Assembly (NCBI GenBank): GCA_963930645.1
Contig: OZ005653.1
Coordinates: 210,352,496-210,416,495, forward strand
DNA length: 64,000 nt
Source: Salticus scenicus
Lineage: Eukaryota; Arthropoda; Arachnida; Araneae; Salticidae
Direction of reading: 5' to 3'
Shown: in pieces, positions 1 to 13,379 of the stretch
Layout: every line of letters starts with the position of its first letter
How positions within the stretch are numbered: the first letter of the stretch is position 1
Program-made: the position numbers and the translations under genes
Notes under the pieces: generated by a model
What the model was told of the DNA's origin: nothing
Database searches by the model: none
What the model saw: the letters and a program-made list of their open reading frames with translations, nothing else

Positions 1-418
1 CTAAATTAAATTCTGTTTTCTACAGACTTTTGTCTACACTACCTATTAATATGTATTTCGACACTTTCAAATTTAGACGTTTTGTCAAATATCTAGAAAA
101 ATTCTTCAGGAATCATCTTGAAACTTTGGGAGTGTAAAGAACATGTTATGCTTCATATATTTCAACAAAAGTTTTTTTTTCCTTGAAGAGGAAAAGGGGA
201 TCAGTAAGAAATTAAAGAAAAATCAATTTGTTTTGCATCACTCTGTAAAAAGTAATGCGTTAAATGTATTTTGGCTGTAGTGTGTAATTATCAGGATTCT
301 TTTAATTATCTGTATACATTTTTATGAGGCTACCACATATATTCCTGGAAATATAACTTAAAAAATATAACTTTAAAAAAAATATAACTTAAAAAAAAAA
401 AAAAAAAAACTTTATAAA
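1..418. other. unassigned AT-rich DNA
   Basis: No reading frame or inverted repeat I can support. It holds short homopolymers and ends in an A-run near 381-408 just before the first fold-back element. Confidence 0.5.
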
Positions 419-1152
419 ACGTAGGGTATCAGACCCAGTGAAAAGCCATTTTTAGGAAACTTGGTGTACTGAATTATACAGAGCATACTGCGATCAGAAT
501 GCAAAAAAAACGTTGAATATCTTAACAAAAATATGAGCATTTTTACTAAATTTTCAAATATGCATGAGCAAGCCTTTAAAACATTTCATATGCATAATTT
601 AATAGCCAAGAGTATTGAGCTACTTATATGAAAAACCCCAAACAAATATCGTGTAAATACAAATAGTTATGAGTATTAGAATGAAAAGAATTTCAGTTCC
701 TCTCTTTCTCGAAAAGAAAGAGAAAAAAAAAAAAAAAAAAAAAAGGAAGATGACAGGGGCTTCATGAATATTTATTTACAATTAGCAACTACAGTATTAC
801 CATTGGGCATTGGTTGAATCAAAATAAAAATGTGAGTAAAATCCCTTATAGTTTCTCTTTTGTTTTGAGAGAACTGAAATTCTGTTAACGCTATCTCACA
901 TAACTGTTTGAATTTACACGACATTTGTTTGGAGTTTTCATATAAGTTGCTCAAATTTTTGGCTATGAAATTATGGAAATGAAATTTTTTAAAAGCTGAC
1001 GCTTGCATAATTAAAGCTTATTCAGTAAAAATGCTCATATTTCGCAAGATATTTAACAGTTTTGCATTCTGATTGCAGTATAACTGTGTCTGTCTAATGT
1101 AGTATGTCAAATTTTCTAAAAATGTCTTTGTACTGGGTCTAATACCCTACGT
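419..1152. mobile_element. fold-back MITE with long terminal inverted repeats
   Basis: The left end (ACGTAGGGTATCAGACCCAG) is matched in inverted orientation by the right end (ACGTAGGGTATTAGACCCAG when reverse-complemented). Inverted similarity continues almost to the middle near 760, so the whole 734 bp can fold on itself. No transposase is encoded; the small frame on the minus strand is an arm of the palindrome. I could not identify a clear target duplication, so the superfamily is open. The centre holds an A-run (about 722-744). Confidence 0.75.
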
Positions 1153-1199
1153 ATTATGATTGGAAAAGTAGTTCTTTTTGCAAAAAAAAAAAAAAAAAA

Positions 1200-1680
1200 A
1201 AAAAAAATGAATATAATTTTTATGTGGTTGCCTCAAAAATTTATACAGACAATGAGAGAAATCCTGTTAATCACATACTAGAGCGAAAACGCATTTAAAG
1301 CATTATTTAAAATGTCCAATAAAAAGGTAAATACTAGAGCAACTTTTGTCAATCAGGTTTAGAATTATAATTTTATGAAATGAAAATTCTTTGAAGTATG
1401 TGTTACTTTAAATTTTTCGACTTGTTTTTTCCCCATTTTTACCAAGGTGTTGATATATGATCGTAGAACCACTATTTCTATCACTCTTTTTTTTTTTTTT
1501 TTTTTAAATCAGAATCTTAAAGTCGTGAAGAAACAAAATCCGAATAACAACAGAATGTATATAAAAAAGACCACAACAATAAACTATAATATATTTTTTC
1601 TTTTTTCAGATTACTCTTACTGTAAAAGCTATAATGTTTCCCATGAAATTTTCGTTATAAGTTGATATTTACCTATTTTA
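1200..1680. other. unassigned AT-rich DNA
   Basis: An A-run at its start (about 1184-1207) and a T-run near 1488-1505; no element boundaries or convincing frame seen. Confidence 0.4.
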
Positions 1681-1686
1681 AGTCAT

Positions 1687-1960
1687 CACTGTTAAAAATA
1701 GTTTCTTAAAAATGAGCAAAACAGTCTCAAAATAGCTTCGAAACAATGTATACTTAAATTTGAAAACCTATGTACTCATTTTTGAGTATACTGACATGCT
1801 CAAAAGTGCGGATATTGGGATTCTTAGAGGTCAACCCCATTTTTGAGCATGTCAATATACTCAAAAATGAGTACATGGGATTTTCAAATTTAAGTATATA
1901 TTGTTTCGAAGCTATTTTGAGACAATTTTGCTCATTTCTGAGAAACCATTTTTAACAGTG
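1687..1960. mobile_element. fold-back MITE, CACTGTTAAAAAT ends
   Basis: Both ends read CACTGTTAAAAAT followed by GGTTTC or AGTTTC, in inverted orientation. Arms of about 115 bp pair through motifs such as TGAGTACAT and GAGCATGTCA, leaving a short loop near 1820. Non-coding. The dinucleotide AT lies next to both ends and may be the target duplication; this is too short to classify it. Confidence 0.75.
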
Positions 1961-2582
1961 ATATTTTTACAGATAATTTCTTCAAGAAACAGACACAATT
2001 ACATAGTCATTTCATCAGCCTATGCACTATTTCCAATCAAACTCCTTGGGAATTTGATATATTTTAGTATATTTAAAAAAAAAATAGTAATGATAATAAT
2101 AAAAAAAAATATTATTATTATTATTTTTTAATACTGCCTATTTTAAGAACATATCTATGAAATAAATATATACAAGGCTATGGATGAAATTCTGTCTATG
2201 GCAGAATTTAATTTAGTACGACAGGGCTAATGATATTTGTGTTTTAACACCCTAAAAAATAAATAAATAAATAGTAATAGAGGGCATTCAGTAAAATTCC
2301 TAAACTCATATTAAAATAGTATTGATTTTTAATTCCAAATAAATTACTGGAATTTGAATGCATTGATTGTATAGTATCTTCCCCTAATTGCTTAATACTT
2401 ATTTACTAAATATTTTAATTTTTAAAATAATCTTAAAAACAATTTCGCATTTATTGTTAATAATTAAGTGTCAATTTCTACAGAACAAAACATAATAAAA
2501 AAAAAAAAAAAATTATAAACTGATTATTCGATACTTATGCTCAAAATTCATCACAGATTAATTAATATAATCCATTGACATT

Positions 2583-2905
2583 CAGCCAAGACCCGTTACT
2601 ATGTGGTCAGAGAACAGAACTACGAACCCAAAGACTATGAGTTCGCTCCTCACTGATGGTAAGTTGAAAATTATATATAAATGTTTTTACGGATTTCACA
2701 AAATATTTTAAGATAGAGTTCGTTTAAATTAGAGAATTAAACAGTAAAATTAGAGAGAGAATATTAGAGATAGAGTATTAGAGAATTAAATAATAAAACT
2801 GGATTTATTATTACTGGATAATAAAGCAAGCATTTTTGAAGTGGAACACTATAAGTTGGTAACTACGCAAAATAGCAGATTGAAAGAAATAGTCTTGTCG
2901 TACTA
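2583..2905 (+). repeat. tRNA-derived SINE, copy 1
   Basis: The head resembles a tRNA gene: an A-box-like stretch (TATGTGGTCAGAGAACAG) and a B-box-like stretch (GAGTTCGCTCCTCACTGATG). The tail ends GAAATAGTCTTGTCGTACTA. The same head, middle (GGATTTCACAAAA...TTTTAAGATAGAG) and tail recur in the next copy, which shows it is an interspersed unit and not a tRNA gene. Diverged and probably old. A 15-bp piece of the same tail appears inverted near 2215-2231. Confidence 0.6.
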
Positions 2906-2935
2906 AAAATTCTTGAAAATGCTAATCAAAATATT

Positions 2936-3184
2936 TAGCCAAGAATCGTTGGCTGTGTGGTTAGAGTACAGAGCTACGCTCCCGAAGTTTGTGCGTTCGA
3001 TGCTCACCGATGGGAAGAGAAAAAAATACATATGAAGGTTTTTGTGGATTTCACAAAAAGTTTTAAGATAGAGAAAGAAATTAAATGGTAGAACTGGATA
3101 TTGGAAGGCATTTTTGAAGTGAAACACTATACAATTCTAACGACGCAAAATGCCAGATTGAATGAAATAGTCCTGTCGTACTAA
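2936..3184 (+). repeat. tRNA-derived SINE, copy 2
   Basis: Second copy of the SINE directly upstream, same orientation. The tRNA-like head is better kept: TGTGTGGTTAGAGTACAG for the A box and GTGCGTTCGATGCTCACC for the B box. It ends ATAGTCCTGTCGTACTAATA. Lacks the internal expansion of GAGAGA/TTAGAG motifs seen in copy 1. Confidence 0.62.
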
Positions 3185-3537
3185 TAAAAAGACATGTTCA
3201 TTATAATTAACATTTGGTAACATGAGCCAAAAATGAAAAAAAAGAATATTTAAAAATTTGTGTTTTTTATTCAAATAATGGAATATGTGTAAAAAAATGT
3301 ATTGTTAAATTATTTATGAAAATTTGTTTCGGTATGAATTCCATAAACGTCTAGATGTAGAAAAAACTACTACATTTAATCACTCTCACTGGAAATTAAA
3401 ATCTCGAAAATTGCAAGCAACATTAAAATCAAAAAACGAATTTACAATGGTATTTTAAAAACAGCTACAACTTTGCTATTCACAAATACGCGGCTAAATA
3501 GCGTTCTGTTAATAAAATCATATTCCCACCACTAATA

Positions 3538-3920
3538 ATCTGGTGTGTCACTCACACGACTTTCTCTTACCCTGAAATTTAATACTATAAATACAGGTTG
3601 CAGATTAATAAGTAATATAACGAGTACTGTTATGTAAACCTATGTTAAACAATTCATATTAGGCTTCTGAAGAGTTTTATATGATAATTAGTTCTGTGTG
3701 AGGGGGGGGCTACCGCCCCCCTCAACCCCCCGTTTCATTAATGCACCTACATTTATATAGAATTTAATTCGGTTATTAAAAAATAATTCTCTTTCTAAAA
3801 AAAAATTTATTAAATTTATTATTTAAAAAAAAAAAAATGATCTTTTATGATATGCAGACGATTTCCATATTAGAGAAGTAGTATAACACCAAATATCCAA
3901 AAAAGTCCATTTTATTCTCA

Positions 3921-3952
<32 letters not shown>

Positions 3953-4584
3953 GTACGAAAAAAGTACGAAAAAAGTTTTTTTCTTTAAAAGTAAAAAAAA
4001 AAATAATAATAACTTTGTTTTAAATTATCGCAGATCGATGGTTCAACCATTCGTTTTAAAGGTATTGGCGAGCTCTTTTGAAAGATACCCATCATAAAAA
4101 TTTACTCCCCTCGAGGGGGGGACTCCCCCCCCCAGGGGGGGGGGGGGGAGGCGAGGCTCCTACATACACAAAATTTTTTTCCCAGTTAACTGCCTCTATT
4201 ACAAAAAATATATATTTGTTTCATTTGGTTTAGTGCAGTCTATAGACGTTAAACTCTACTTTCCTGCAATTTTCCCCATAGACGTAATGTATTAGAATTA
4301 TCTTGATTGTCCCTGTACACGTACCATTTGCTTGATCTTAACGAAAAGCTTACTGTAGCATCCCTATATGATATACATTTAGAATACCAAGTTTGAACTT
4401 TCTGCCATAAATTGTTTTTGAGATATGCTGATAACAGACACACACACAGACACACACAGAGACCATTTGCTAAAAACATGATTTTCGTATTCAGGGGACC
4501 TCAAAACGTGTAAATATAACAATCTCGCTTTCAAAAATTTGACCCAAAAACAATACTTTCTCTACCTTATGGGTAAGAGAAAGT
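3538..4584 (+). mobile_element. Helentron/HINE-like non-autonomous element, copy H1
   Basis: The 5' end has a small hairpin (GTGTG-TCACT-CACAC, 3540-3556) followed by ACTTTCTCTTACCC at 3559-3572. The 3' end carries its exact inverted match, GGGTAAGAGAAAGT at 4571-4584, which also closes a local 3' hairpin with ACTTTCTCTACC at 4555-4566. Inside are G/C homopolymer hairpins (3701-3731 and 4110-4152) and an ACACAGAC microsatellite (about 4438-4461). Short subterminal inverted repeats, an internal CA/GACA-type microsatellite and a 3' stem-loop are the plan known for Helentron-derived HINE elements such as Drosophila DINE-1. That assignment is inference; no Rep/helicase gene is present. Confidence 0.55.
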
Positions 4585-4592
4585 AAAAAAGT

Positions 4593-4690
4593 GTTATTTC
4601 ACATTGTGACTATAAATATCATTACAATGTATTCTCTACAGAGAATAGAATATTTCACGGTTATTAGGTTAATTTAGGAAACCACGCAAA

Positions 4691-4737
<47 letters not shown>

Positions 4738-6225
4738 ATCTTTATCTATCGGACTGTTTAAAGTTGAATTGTTTACATTTTAAAGTTTCAGTTCATTTTT
4801 CTTAAGAGTAAAAGTAGGATTATGAGTAAAAGTCTCATCAGTGGCGAATTATATGTGCTGCTGGATTATAGGTTTCCGGATTATTGATGCTTTACTGTAT
4901 ATCAAAGTATATTCGCTAAAGATAGAAAGCACACAAATCAATAAGACTATATATCTGCAGAGAGACAAACGAACTGTTTTGAAAAAAGTTCTAACACAAA
5001 TGACAGTACAGTTTATCATGAAAAAACAATAGCAATAGTCACTGTCCTTTTTTTTTCTGTTGGGTTAGTTTAGCTATTTAGATTTTTTTTTTTTAAATAA
5101 CAATATAACAATTATTTAAAATAATAAAAATAAATAAATAAATAAAAACAAAATTACTTAATGGCTCAAAATGTCTGCATCATGTTTCTTCCGTTAGGAT
5201 GGGGGAAAAAAACACGTATGGAGAATTCCAAACAGTTATGACGAGAAGAATAAAAAAATTCATTGTATATTTAATCCTATTTAACTGATGATTATTTACA
5301 AAAAATGATTAAGGAGGAAATATCAATCTAATAAATGATTGTGAATATTATTGAATATGCTTAATGAACAGCAATCATAAATTTACAATTCCACTATGTT
5401 CTGCTATTTCATTTTTTTTTTTTTTTTTTTTTTTCATTTCATTGTTCTTCTGAATATAAATCACGGTATTTAAAGTATTTAAATCTTTATTTCATATTGT
5501 AAATAACGTTTTGTTTTCCTTAAATGCAAACAATGTGGATTGTTGTAATCATATGCAGTAAAAACATACCATTGTTGTCAGAAAAATGACTTTTAATAGA
5601 AGAGTTCATTTTCTTCTGCATTTTCATGAAAAGAAACAAATGAATTTTGAATTTTATAAAAACAAATTCCGTAATTGAAGGTAGTATAAATATTAAAATA
5701 TTTTCATTAAATTGATTTTGTAGATGTAGATATTTATAATTTCTTTTGAATTAACTTATGATCTATGAATGTAAAAAAGAATAAAATTAAATAATTAAGA
5801 TAAAATAGACGGTTAAGAGTAAAAAATATTTATTTAAAGTTGAAAACTTAAGTAAAGATGGTGTTTTGTTTATTGAGCTATATGTATATGTTAAATGATA
5901 GTTTGTTTTAACAAAGCTATTAACAAGAATAGATATTAATTTCAGTTTTCATATGAACTTTCATTAGGTGTTTAATTATTTTGGGAAGATTCAACTAAAA
6001 TCCTGACAAGTTTACATTGTTAAAAATTAACCGTAATATTTCTTTCTTTTTTGTTACTTTAAATTTATTAGAATGTTATATTGATAATGTTATCTAATGA
6101 AGATTATTTAAATATTAATAATGTTATATAGGGGAAAATTAGAAAGTCCTGTCAACGATTCCAGGTCCCCGAGCCCATTTTTCCCTGCTCTAAATGCATT
6201 TTTTCTCATATATGTATGTGTGTGT
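4593..6225. other. unassigned AT-rich DNA
   Basis: A-run at about 4696-4722, T-runs near 5050, 5085 and 5409-5434. Short frames at 4841-5032 lack homology signals. No repeat boundary recognised. Confidence 0.4.
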
Positions 6226-6236
6226 ATCTATCTATC

Positions 6237-6291
<55 letters not shown>

Positions 6292-6292
6292 A

Positions 6293-6332
<40 letters not shown>
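6226..6332. repeat. (TA)n microsatellite
   Basis: TATC and TACA units pass into a long (TA)n tract, interrupted once by CAGAAATGTG near 6288. Open frames across it (Tyr-Ile repeats) are artefacts of the dinucleotide. Confidence 0.95.
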
Positions 6333-6336
<4 letters not shown>

Positions 6337-6392
6337 AATGTATATGTACATATGATTTTGTATATGTATATACAAAACTTAATAATAATACT

Positions 6393-7185
6393 GTTAATTA
6401 TATTGAAAACACTTTAAAAACACGCAAAATTAAATTTTATTTAAAAGATGTTAAAAAATTTTATCCGAAGCTTTTTGCTTTTAAATAGTATAGCATCATG
6501 AGGGATTTTTTATTGCTCTTTTCCAATGAACAGTTTTTTAAATATTTTTTCTTTCACAATCAACAGGCTGCGGTAGCCCAGTCGGTAGAGCGCCGGCCTC
6601 GTAATTGGAAGATTGCAGGTTCGGTACTCGAGCCGGCCAAAGACCGTCGTGTACACTAATAGTGGCTGGTGCACGTAAAATCTGTCGTGGCCGCAAAGTC
6701 CTCCATGTTCCCATTAAAAAATTATATCTCTGGGGGTCACCGAAGCGGGAGAGCCATCCCTTCCGTGGAGGATCAAAATTGTGATGGCATGTCTCCGGAC
6801 CACATTTAGGGGTGTGTCCCAGACCGTCGCCAATTGCCCATCTGCGCAGCATTAGTGCGACGTAAAACCCAACCACAACAACAACATCTTTCACAATCAA
6901 CAGTTAAGTCTTCTAATAACGTGAATAGCAGGAAAGTCAATCTGAAAACCGGTGAAGGTTGGATTCAAATTGACTTTGCTGCTATTCACGTTATTAAAAT
7001 ACTTAACTGTTGACTGTGAAAGAAAAAAACATTTAAAAAACTGCTCATTGGAAAAGAGTAATAAAAAAAAAATCCCTGATGATGCTTTACTATTTAAAAG
7101 CGAAAAGCTTCGGATAAAATTTTTAACATCTTTTTAAATAAATTTTAATTTTACGTGTTTTTAAAGTGTTTTCAGTATAATTAAC
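6393..7185. mobile_element. fold-back element, interrupted by a SINE
   Basis: The left end (GTTAATTATATTGAAAAC) is matched by the right end (GTTTTCAGTATAATTAAC). The arms pair through ATCCGAAGCTTTT, the TTTCACAATCAACAG motif and an inner stem containing AACGTGAATAGCAG. The hinge lies near 6950. Without the nested SINE and its extra target copy the element is about 456 bp. Non-coding. I could not define a target duplication outside it. Confidence 0.72.
6567..6886 (+). repeat. tRNA-derived SINE with (CAA)n tail
   Basis: The head has a good pol III A box (GGTAGCCCAGTCGGTAGAGC) and B box (GCAGGTTCGGTACTCG) at tRNA spacing, followed by a 240-bp body unrelated to tRNA and an ACAACAACAACA tail. It is flanked by a perfect 17-bp duplication, TCTTTCACAATCAACAG, at 6550-6566 and 6887-6903, the mark of target-primed reverse transcription. 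It sits in the left arm of the fold-back element at 6393-7185, so it is younger than that element. Its tail resembles that of the LINE at 13380-15105, which may supply its reverse transcriptase (inference). Confidence 0.9.
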
Positions 7186-9046
7186 AAATGACACGTGTTC
7201 AATTTAACTTTTATTTTTAGAGATTATTTATAATACTGTTATTATATTTTGTATATAACATATTATAATTTTACTAAAATTTCCATAATCAAAGTATCTG
7301 AAAATTTAGTGTAGTTTACAATTAAAAATTAATAATCGAGTTTCTCGAACGTTTTTGACTATTATTATTTTTCTTTTTTTAAGAAAAGAAAAAAAAAAAA
7401 AAAAAAAAAACTTCCAGAAAATGTATTGCAGATCGCTTTTATTTTTAAACAATTTTGTTTACTTTTCTGTGTAATTTTGCATAATATTTAAACTTAAAAC
7501 TTATACTCGTTTTTTTTTTTTTTTTTTGTAGTGTTTTTTAACGTGTACTGAGTTAAATCTGGATAATAGCAGTTTCGAACCTATTTTAATTAATGGGATT
7601 TATTATAGACGTTTAAGATGTAAAATCAGTTCGGAAGGTTGCATTTATTCTTCCTAACGGATTTTGCAAGGCAGTTCCATGGGTTGTGCATTGTCGTGAA
7701 GACTGTTTTGTAAGTAAACGACTCGATAGATAAAAAAACATAAACGCTAATCTAAAAGAAAGAAAATAGATGAAGTTATCTTCACTTGTGAGTGTTCTGC
7801 TGTTACGAGTGTCGTTAAATTCTATAGTAAAAATAGTCCTTTTATTTATTCTTTTTAAATCTCATCTACCTGGAAAAGAACTTGAATATTCATGTTAATA
7901 AAATATGTAACGTATTTTTCAGTAATTCAGGCATGATGTATATACTTTTCTACTTAAATACTAAATTAATGAAGCTAATAGTATGACAGTGTTAAATACC
8001 TATTTACAAAACGATACAGAAATCACTGAAAAAGTACTGCTAAATTGCATACAAAGTAAAAAAAAAAAAAAAGTCACGTGGTTATTTTGTTTCAAACCAG
8101 GGGTGTTGGATTGAGTGAGAAATCGTATATTTCTATTAGCATTATTCCTATATTATTAGTTTTATTTAATATTGATTTATTTTTATTTGATTGCTACTTG
8201 AATATATATATCTAAATAAGAATTTAAAAGAAAAATTTATTAACCAGTTAAGTGATCAAGACGTATGTAAAGATCGCCACCAGGAAATTAAACACTTTCT
8301 GCATTAATATATATATATATATATATATATATTTGGTTTTTTTTTTTTTTTTTTTACTTTTTGTACAGATGAAGTAAATGTATAAAAATAATTTTAAAGT
8401 TCATTTAAATACTTAGTTTTAAACTAGCACTCTTTGACCGCTTTGCTAACCACTATACTTAAATAAATAATAAAAAGGTAAAAATTAATTACCATTTTTT
8501 ATATCCCTTTATAAATAGGGGGGGGGGGGATTGAAATCGGCCAAAACATCGTTTCAGGCAATTAAATATGGGTTTTTCTAACTTATCCTGCTGCCACCGG
8601 TTGAATTTCGCTGCCCAATCTCTCCGTACTTCTGGCAATGCTGTAGATGATATTTTTTAGCAGTATGTTGTGCTGCTTATCCTGTACTCGCTTTAAGTTT
8701 TAAATCGATCTCTTTTTAATGAATTTAGATAATTAAATTTAAATGACCCACTTTAAAATTTCCCGTTATTTCCCCTGTTTTGGTGCCTTTCCAGTCTTTA
8801 TGATTCAGCGGTTCGAGAGGAGACAGCCAGAGATACATATAATTGGATTTTAATACATAACATAATAATAACCGTAAGTAATTACTCAACTGGTTAATAG
8901 AATTTATAAACGATCTAGATTTGCTAGGATTAATATCTGCTTTTGATATGTATATCTTTTGCAGTTTTTTAATGATGAATATTTGAGTCTTAAGGGGGAA
9001 ATGTTTCGTATAGGTCTTGGGCCTTATTTCGTCAACAGTAATCTTC
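7186..9046. other. unassigned AT-rich DNA with simple repeats
   Basis: Contains an A-run near 7385-7410, a T-run near 7510-7527, a (TA)n tract near 8308-8331 and a G-run at 8519-8529. No element ends, tRNA or coding exon that I can support. Confidence 0.4.
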
Positions 9047-9050
9047 TTAA

Positions 9051-9497
9051 CCGTTTGAGTCCCAAGCAACGCGATCGCGCTGTTGAGATTTTATGTCGAG
9101 GAAACCCAGTACATTTCGAACCTTGTAGACAACTGATGGTGCGTTACCGATTATTGAAGTCGTGCGCTCACATTTACTGAAGCATGTACATATGAAGCAA
9201 GTACGTCTAATCATTTTGAAACACGTAATTATTAACAATGAGAAGCACTTACGCAAGAATACGTTCGATCGCTTTGCAAACTGCAATATATGTGACCGAG
9301 TGATGAGAAAAATACGAGAATCGCGTTACCTTACAAATACAAGAAGTACTATTGCTTCGACTGGGATTCATCGATGTAAAATAAACAAAGAGCTATCGCG
9401 CTGCTTGGGTCTTTTCGTACTCATTTAGAGAAAGTGCGGTTGCGCTGTTTGGGATTCTTCGACAGTGTTTTTTCAATACTCCCTGGGACTCAAACGG
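9051..9497. mobile_element. TTAA-flanked MITE (piggyBac-type target)
   Basis: Left end CCGTTTGAGTCCCA and right end TGGGACTCAAACGG are perfect inverted repeats. Both are flanked by TTAA (9047-9050 and 9498-9501), the target duplication of piggyBac and Kolobok elements; ends starting with CC favour piggyBac. The 447-bp interior has GC-richer words such as GCGATCGCGCTG, partly repeated in inverted order, but no transposase. Short frames across it are not supported. Confidence 0.82.
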
Positions 9498-9501
9498 TTA
9501 A

Positions 9502-11422
9502 AGTGTGGACGGTAAAATGAAAAAAAAGTCAGTTAATAAAAACATGGTAAAAAATCAACATTTTAAGCTAAAAATTTTTACTCGCATTCTTGTTTGTTTG
9601 TCCAGTACAAATCTTGCAATCGATTTTTAACTAACTACCCGACCAGCTAGACATTTGAAACTTTTAGAATAGCTCAGAACACGATGACAATGCATTTTTT
9701 TAAAATACTTTTAGCCATTTTTAAGCAGAATTAAATTCATTTTCAGTAAATTTTGAAAAATTCGCAAGGTGCGCTTCGATAGAATTCAATGCTTGCATCT
9801 TTTGCGTAACGGCGTTTAACGATTTTGAAAACAGAATACATGTGAATTTAGTTTATTTTCAAAAATATTGTGCGAAAAATTGAAAATTATAAAAAAATAA
9901 AGTTTATAAAGTCTATGGATAATGGAAACGACTAGAAAGTGATTAAAATTAAATAAACAGAAAATTAAAAAACGTCGTATATAAAAAGTTCTTTTTATCT
10001 TGTAATTATTTCTTCTGATTTTCGATATGCTGAATATTGTCACTGTTCGACGTAATATATGGCATTTTTCTATTCTAAATTCCACGATTAAATAAATAAT
10101 AAAAAAATGTTATATAAGACAATGTGAAACACAAACATTTTATAAGAGTTTTTGTAAAATATCATGCTTTCAAGTTGGTGTGTAAGTACATGTTCTTAGT
10201 GTCTGCCATATTCAATGATAGCTCAAAAATTGAATTTAAAATTTTCATAGAGTATGCTTACACAAATTAGAGGATAAATAAATACACGAGATATTAAAAT
10301 AACATTTGAAATGGTGATTTTTATTTTATGGGGAAAAAAAAATTCTTCGAAACTATTTTAAACTTACTGATAAATTATTATTTATATTTCATTCTGATAT
10401 AAAGTAAAATGGTTAGTTTAAAGCAATAGTCAGCTTATTGACTCTGAGCATCAGTTTTCATGAGCAATTTTTAATTTCTGAGAAGTTCTGGCAACAACGA
10501 ACGATAATGAACTTTGGTTGTATCTCGTCAGCCACGCCTCTTTTTTCATAAAAAATAAGTAAATAAATAAATAATAATTGCTCATATTGGTGTACTGAAT
10601 AATATTACAAATATTTATTAAAACATCATTAACACATATTTCTTAGTATTATAATCAAAATTAAATGTTTAGAATAAAGATGTTTTTACAGAATAACACA
10701 GAAATTATGAATGTAATTTCTCCTTTTTTTTATCGATAGATACATTAGAAATTATTTTATATTCATTTTTTGTGATGTCATGAATATATGAAAAATCTTT
10801 AACTGCACGATAAACTTTTTTTTGCTTGATTATTTTTATTATAGTTTATTCAATCTCTAGTTATAAAATGGAAAAATAATTGGAAAAATAAGTATCTTTA
10901 AATATTGTTTTTCCCAAATGAAATAAATTCTTTTTCTTTATGTATATATATATATATATAAAGCAGAAAACATGGAATTACAGAAATTATATTTTTAGAT
11001 ATTATTATTATTTTAGTATTTATGAAAATTATGCTAAGAAAAATTAGTGTGTAATAATATTATTCATTCATCTATTAGTTCTAATACTTTTCATAAAATG
11101 AATTTGATGATAAAAAATAAATTAGTTAAGCGGCTAAAATAGCTAAATATTATGTCACTCTACATTAAGAATTGTTGCAAAGAGACAGTGATGATATTAC
11201 TGGTGTAATTAGATAACTAAAGTAATCGAGCATGAGTGTTTTCCTTTTAACAAATCTTCAGCTATTGCAGAATATTTTAGTCATTTTTTAGCATAACATT
11301 TTAATGAAAGTTCTTCAATACATAAAGCAAAGCGGTGCTTTCTATGAAATGCATTTGAAAATCCTAATATTAGTTAAGGTATTGTTGAATGGCTTTTGTT
11401 GTCATAACTCTACTCCTTCTGA

Positions 11423-11459
<37 letters not shown>

Positions 11460-12090
11460 GTAAAAATTCGATTGCATCATCTCGACTGCCATTCTCAATT
11501 CACGCCAGTGATTGACTGTTGTATGTAGTTATCTAAACTTCTCATTACTTATGAATTTATATTCCGATATAATGGCTAGAATAGAAGTACACATTACATT
11601 CAACTCATTTGTTACGTTTCACCAATACATTTCTTGCGTTACACGGAAGGAATTTATGCTTTTAGTTCTTTACGTTATAAAGGTTCACTAACATAATACA
11701 TAGAATTTTCTGCTATGCATTATGCTATTGCACAGCACATACATATAGCATTTTATGGAAAGAAAATGTCTCACAGTTAAGTTTTTTTTTTTTTTTTTTT
11801 AAATCTGTATTTGTGAATACTAATGCGCATACATGTACACTGTCTATTTTTAAAACTAAATCGATGGTGTTCTATAGTTTTATAATTCGATTATTTTGTC
11901 TCTTCAGTTTTTTCGAGTTACAAAAACTAATTGAAGAATTTTTTATTACTAGATGCTGCAAGATATCTTAAAATGTACCACAAAAACGTTTTATTATACA
12001 ACTGACAATCATACTGTCAATATTTTTCCCCCGAGGATTCTACCATTAATTTAAATGGTACTTTTTGTTATGAAATTAACTTAAAAAATT
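9502..12090. other. unassigned AT-rich DNA
   Basis: Only simple sequence recognised: (TA)n near 10939-10960 and T-runs at about 11430-11456 and 11781-11800. No coding signal or inverted-repeat element found. Confidence 0.4.
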
Positions 12091-13379
12091 AGGGGAGAGT
12101 GGGGTTTAATGGGACGGAGGATGAATGGGACAATAGCAAGATTTTTATGTTTTACAAGCACTGGAAACTTGACATTTTTTCTGATATATGGCAGCACTGA
12201 GGTCATTCATAAAGTGTAGTTTCAGAATTGTGCTATCCATAGAAGGGCAGAAAAAAAAATTAAAGCGTCTTTTTCAGCTGACAAAGTAAGTTTTTACTGA
12301 TTCAATTAGGTAGTAGTTAAGACATTAACTATTTTCTTAAAGATAATTTAACTCTTATATGGTGAAAAGACATAATCTTTCATCGTGTTTATGATATTCA
12401 AGAAGAATATTGACAATTGTTTATTAAGTCTGTTTGTTTTATATGATCATGTTGTGGTGGGGATGAATGGGACATTTCCCACTATATGCTAATTTAAAAT
12501 TGTACACAAGAATTACATTAAAACAAATCTTAAATAGATTTTCAAGATTTTTTATAACCTGTAGTAGTTCAGTAGTTATAAAAAAATTATGAGTTTATAA
12601 TTTTTAATTTGTTATTTGTTTATAATTTTTAATGTTAAAAATTATGATATTCAATGCAACTTAAATCAATAATTAAAATAAACTAATAATAATTTGATTA
12701 AAATCACAATTTCAATCAAGCTAATTAAATAAATCCTGGTGATTATTAATGTAATACAGAATAGAATGCTTATTTTTCCCGATCAGTCGGAAACAAAAAT
12801 TTATCTGGATAATTTGTACTCTATTATAATGATTTATCTCTTTCTAGTGTCTTATTTATTCATTTATCTTTAGATTGGATCTTATTATATTAAATTACCA
12901 AAGCCTAGAGCACTAGGAACTGTGCGAAACAAAGGACATTTGCTTTTTCATGTTAATTTGAGTCAATATATCAGTTTGTTAATTTCAGTAAATTCATTGT
13001 GTGTAATAAAAATCACATAAACCAATTTGACTTTAAAAATGTATTTACTTTCTATTTTGCTTTCTTTTCTTTGTTAACTCCAGTTGTAGTATTTATTTAG
13101 ATAGCCGTCGATTATTGAACTTGAATTTGGGAAACAGCTTCAGAATTCTTGCGATGTGAAACGCTAATAACACAGGCAGGATCCAGATAAACAGGCATTT
13201 TCTTGTAGATATGATGATGAATTTTTTATATACGAATTGTCGACATATTTAACTCGACTATAGGTGACCAGATAAGCATTTTATTTTAAAATGGTAGATA
13301 GAATTGGGTTAATTGAATAACTTGGAGTGGGAGCCCAAAATCGTCAACGTCTTTGCTCAAGTCATGATGATAAAGTGAC

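Noticed and set aside
6121..6488. two frames with Tyr-Ile repeats
   Set aside because: They translate a (TA)n microsatellite.
6538..6900. 120-codon minus-strand frame
   Set aside because: Lies across the tRNA-derived SINE; no protein family.
8719..9428. possible small genes around 8725-9428
   Set aside because: Overlap a TTAA MITE and lack any domain.
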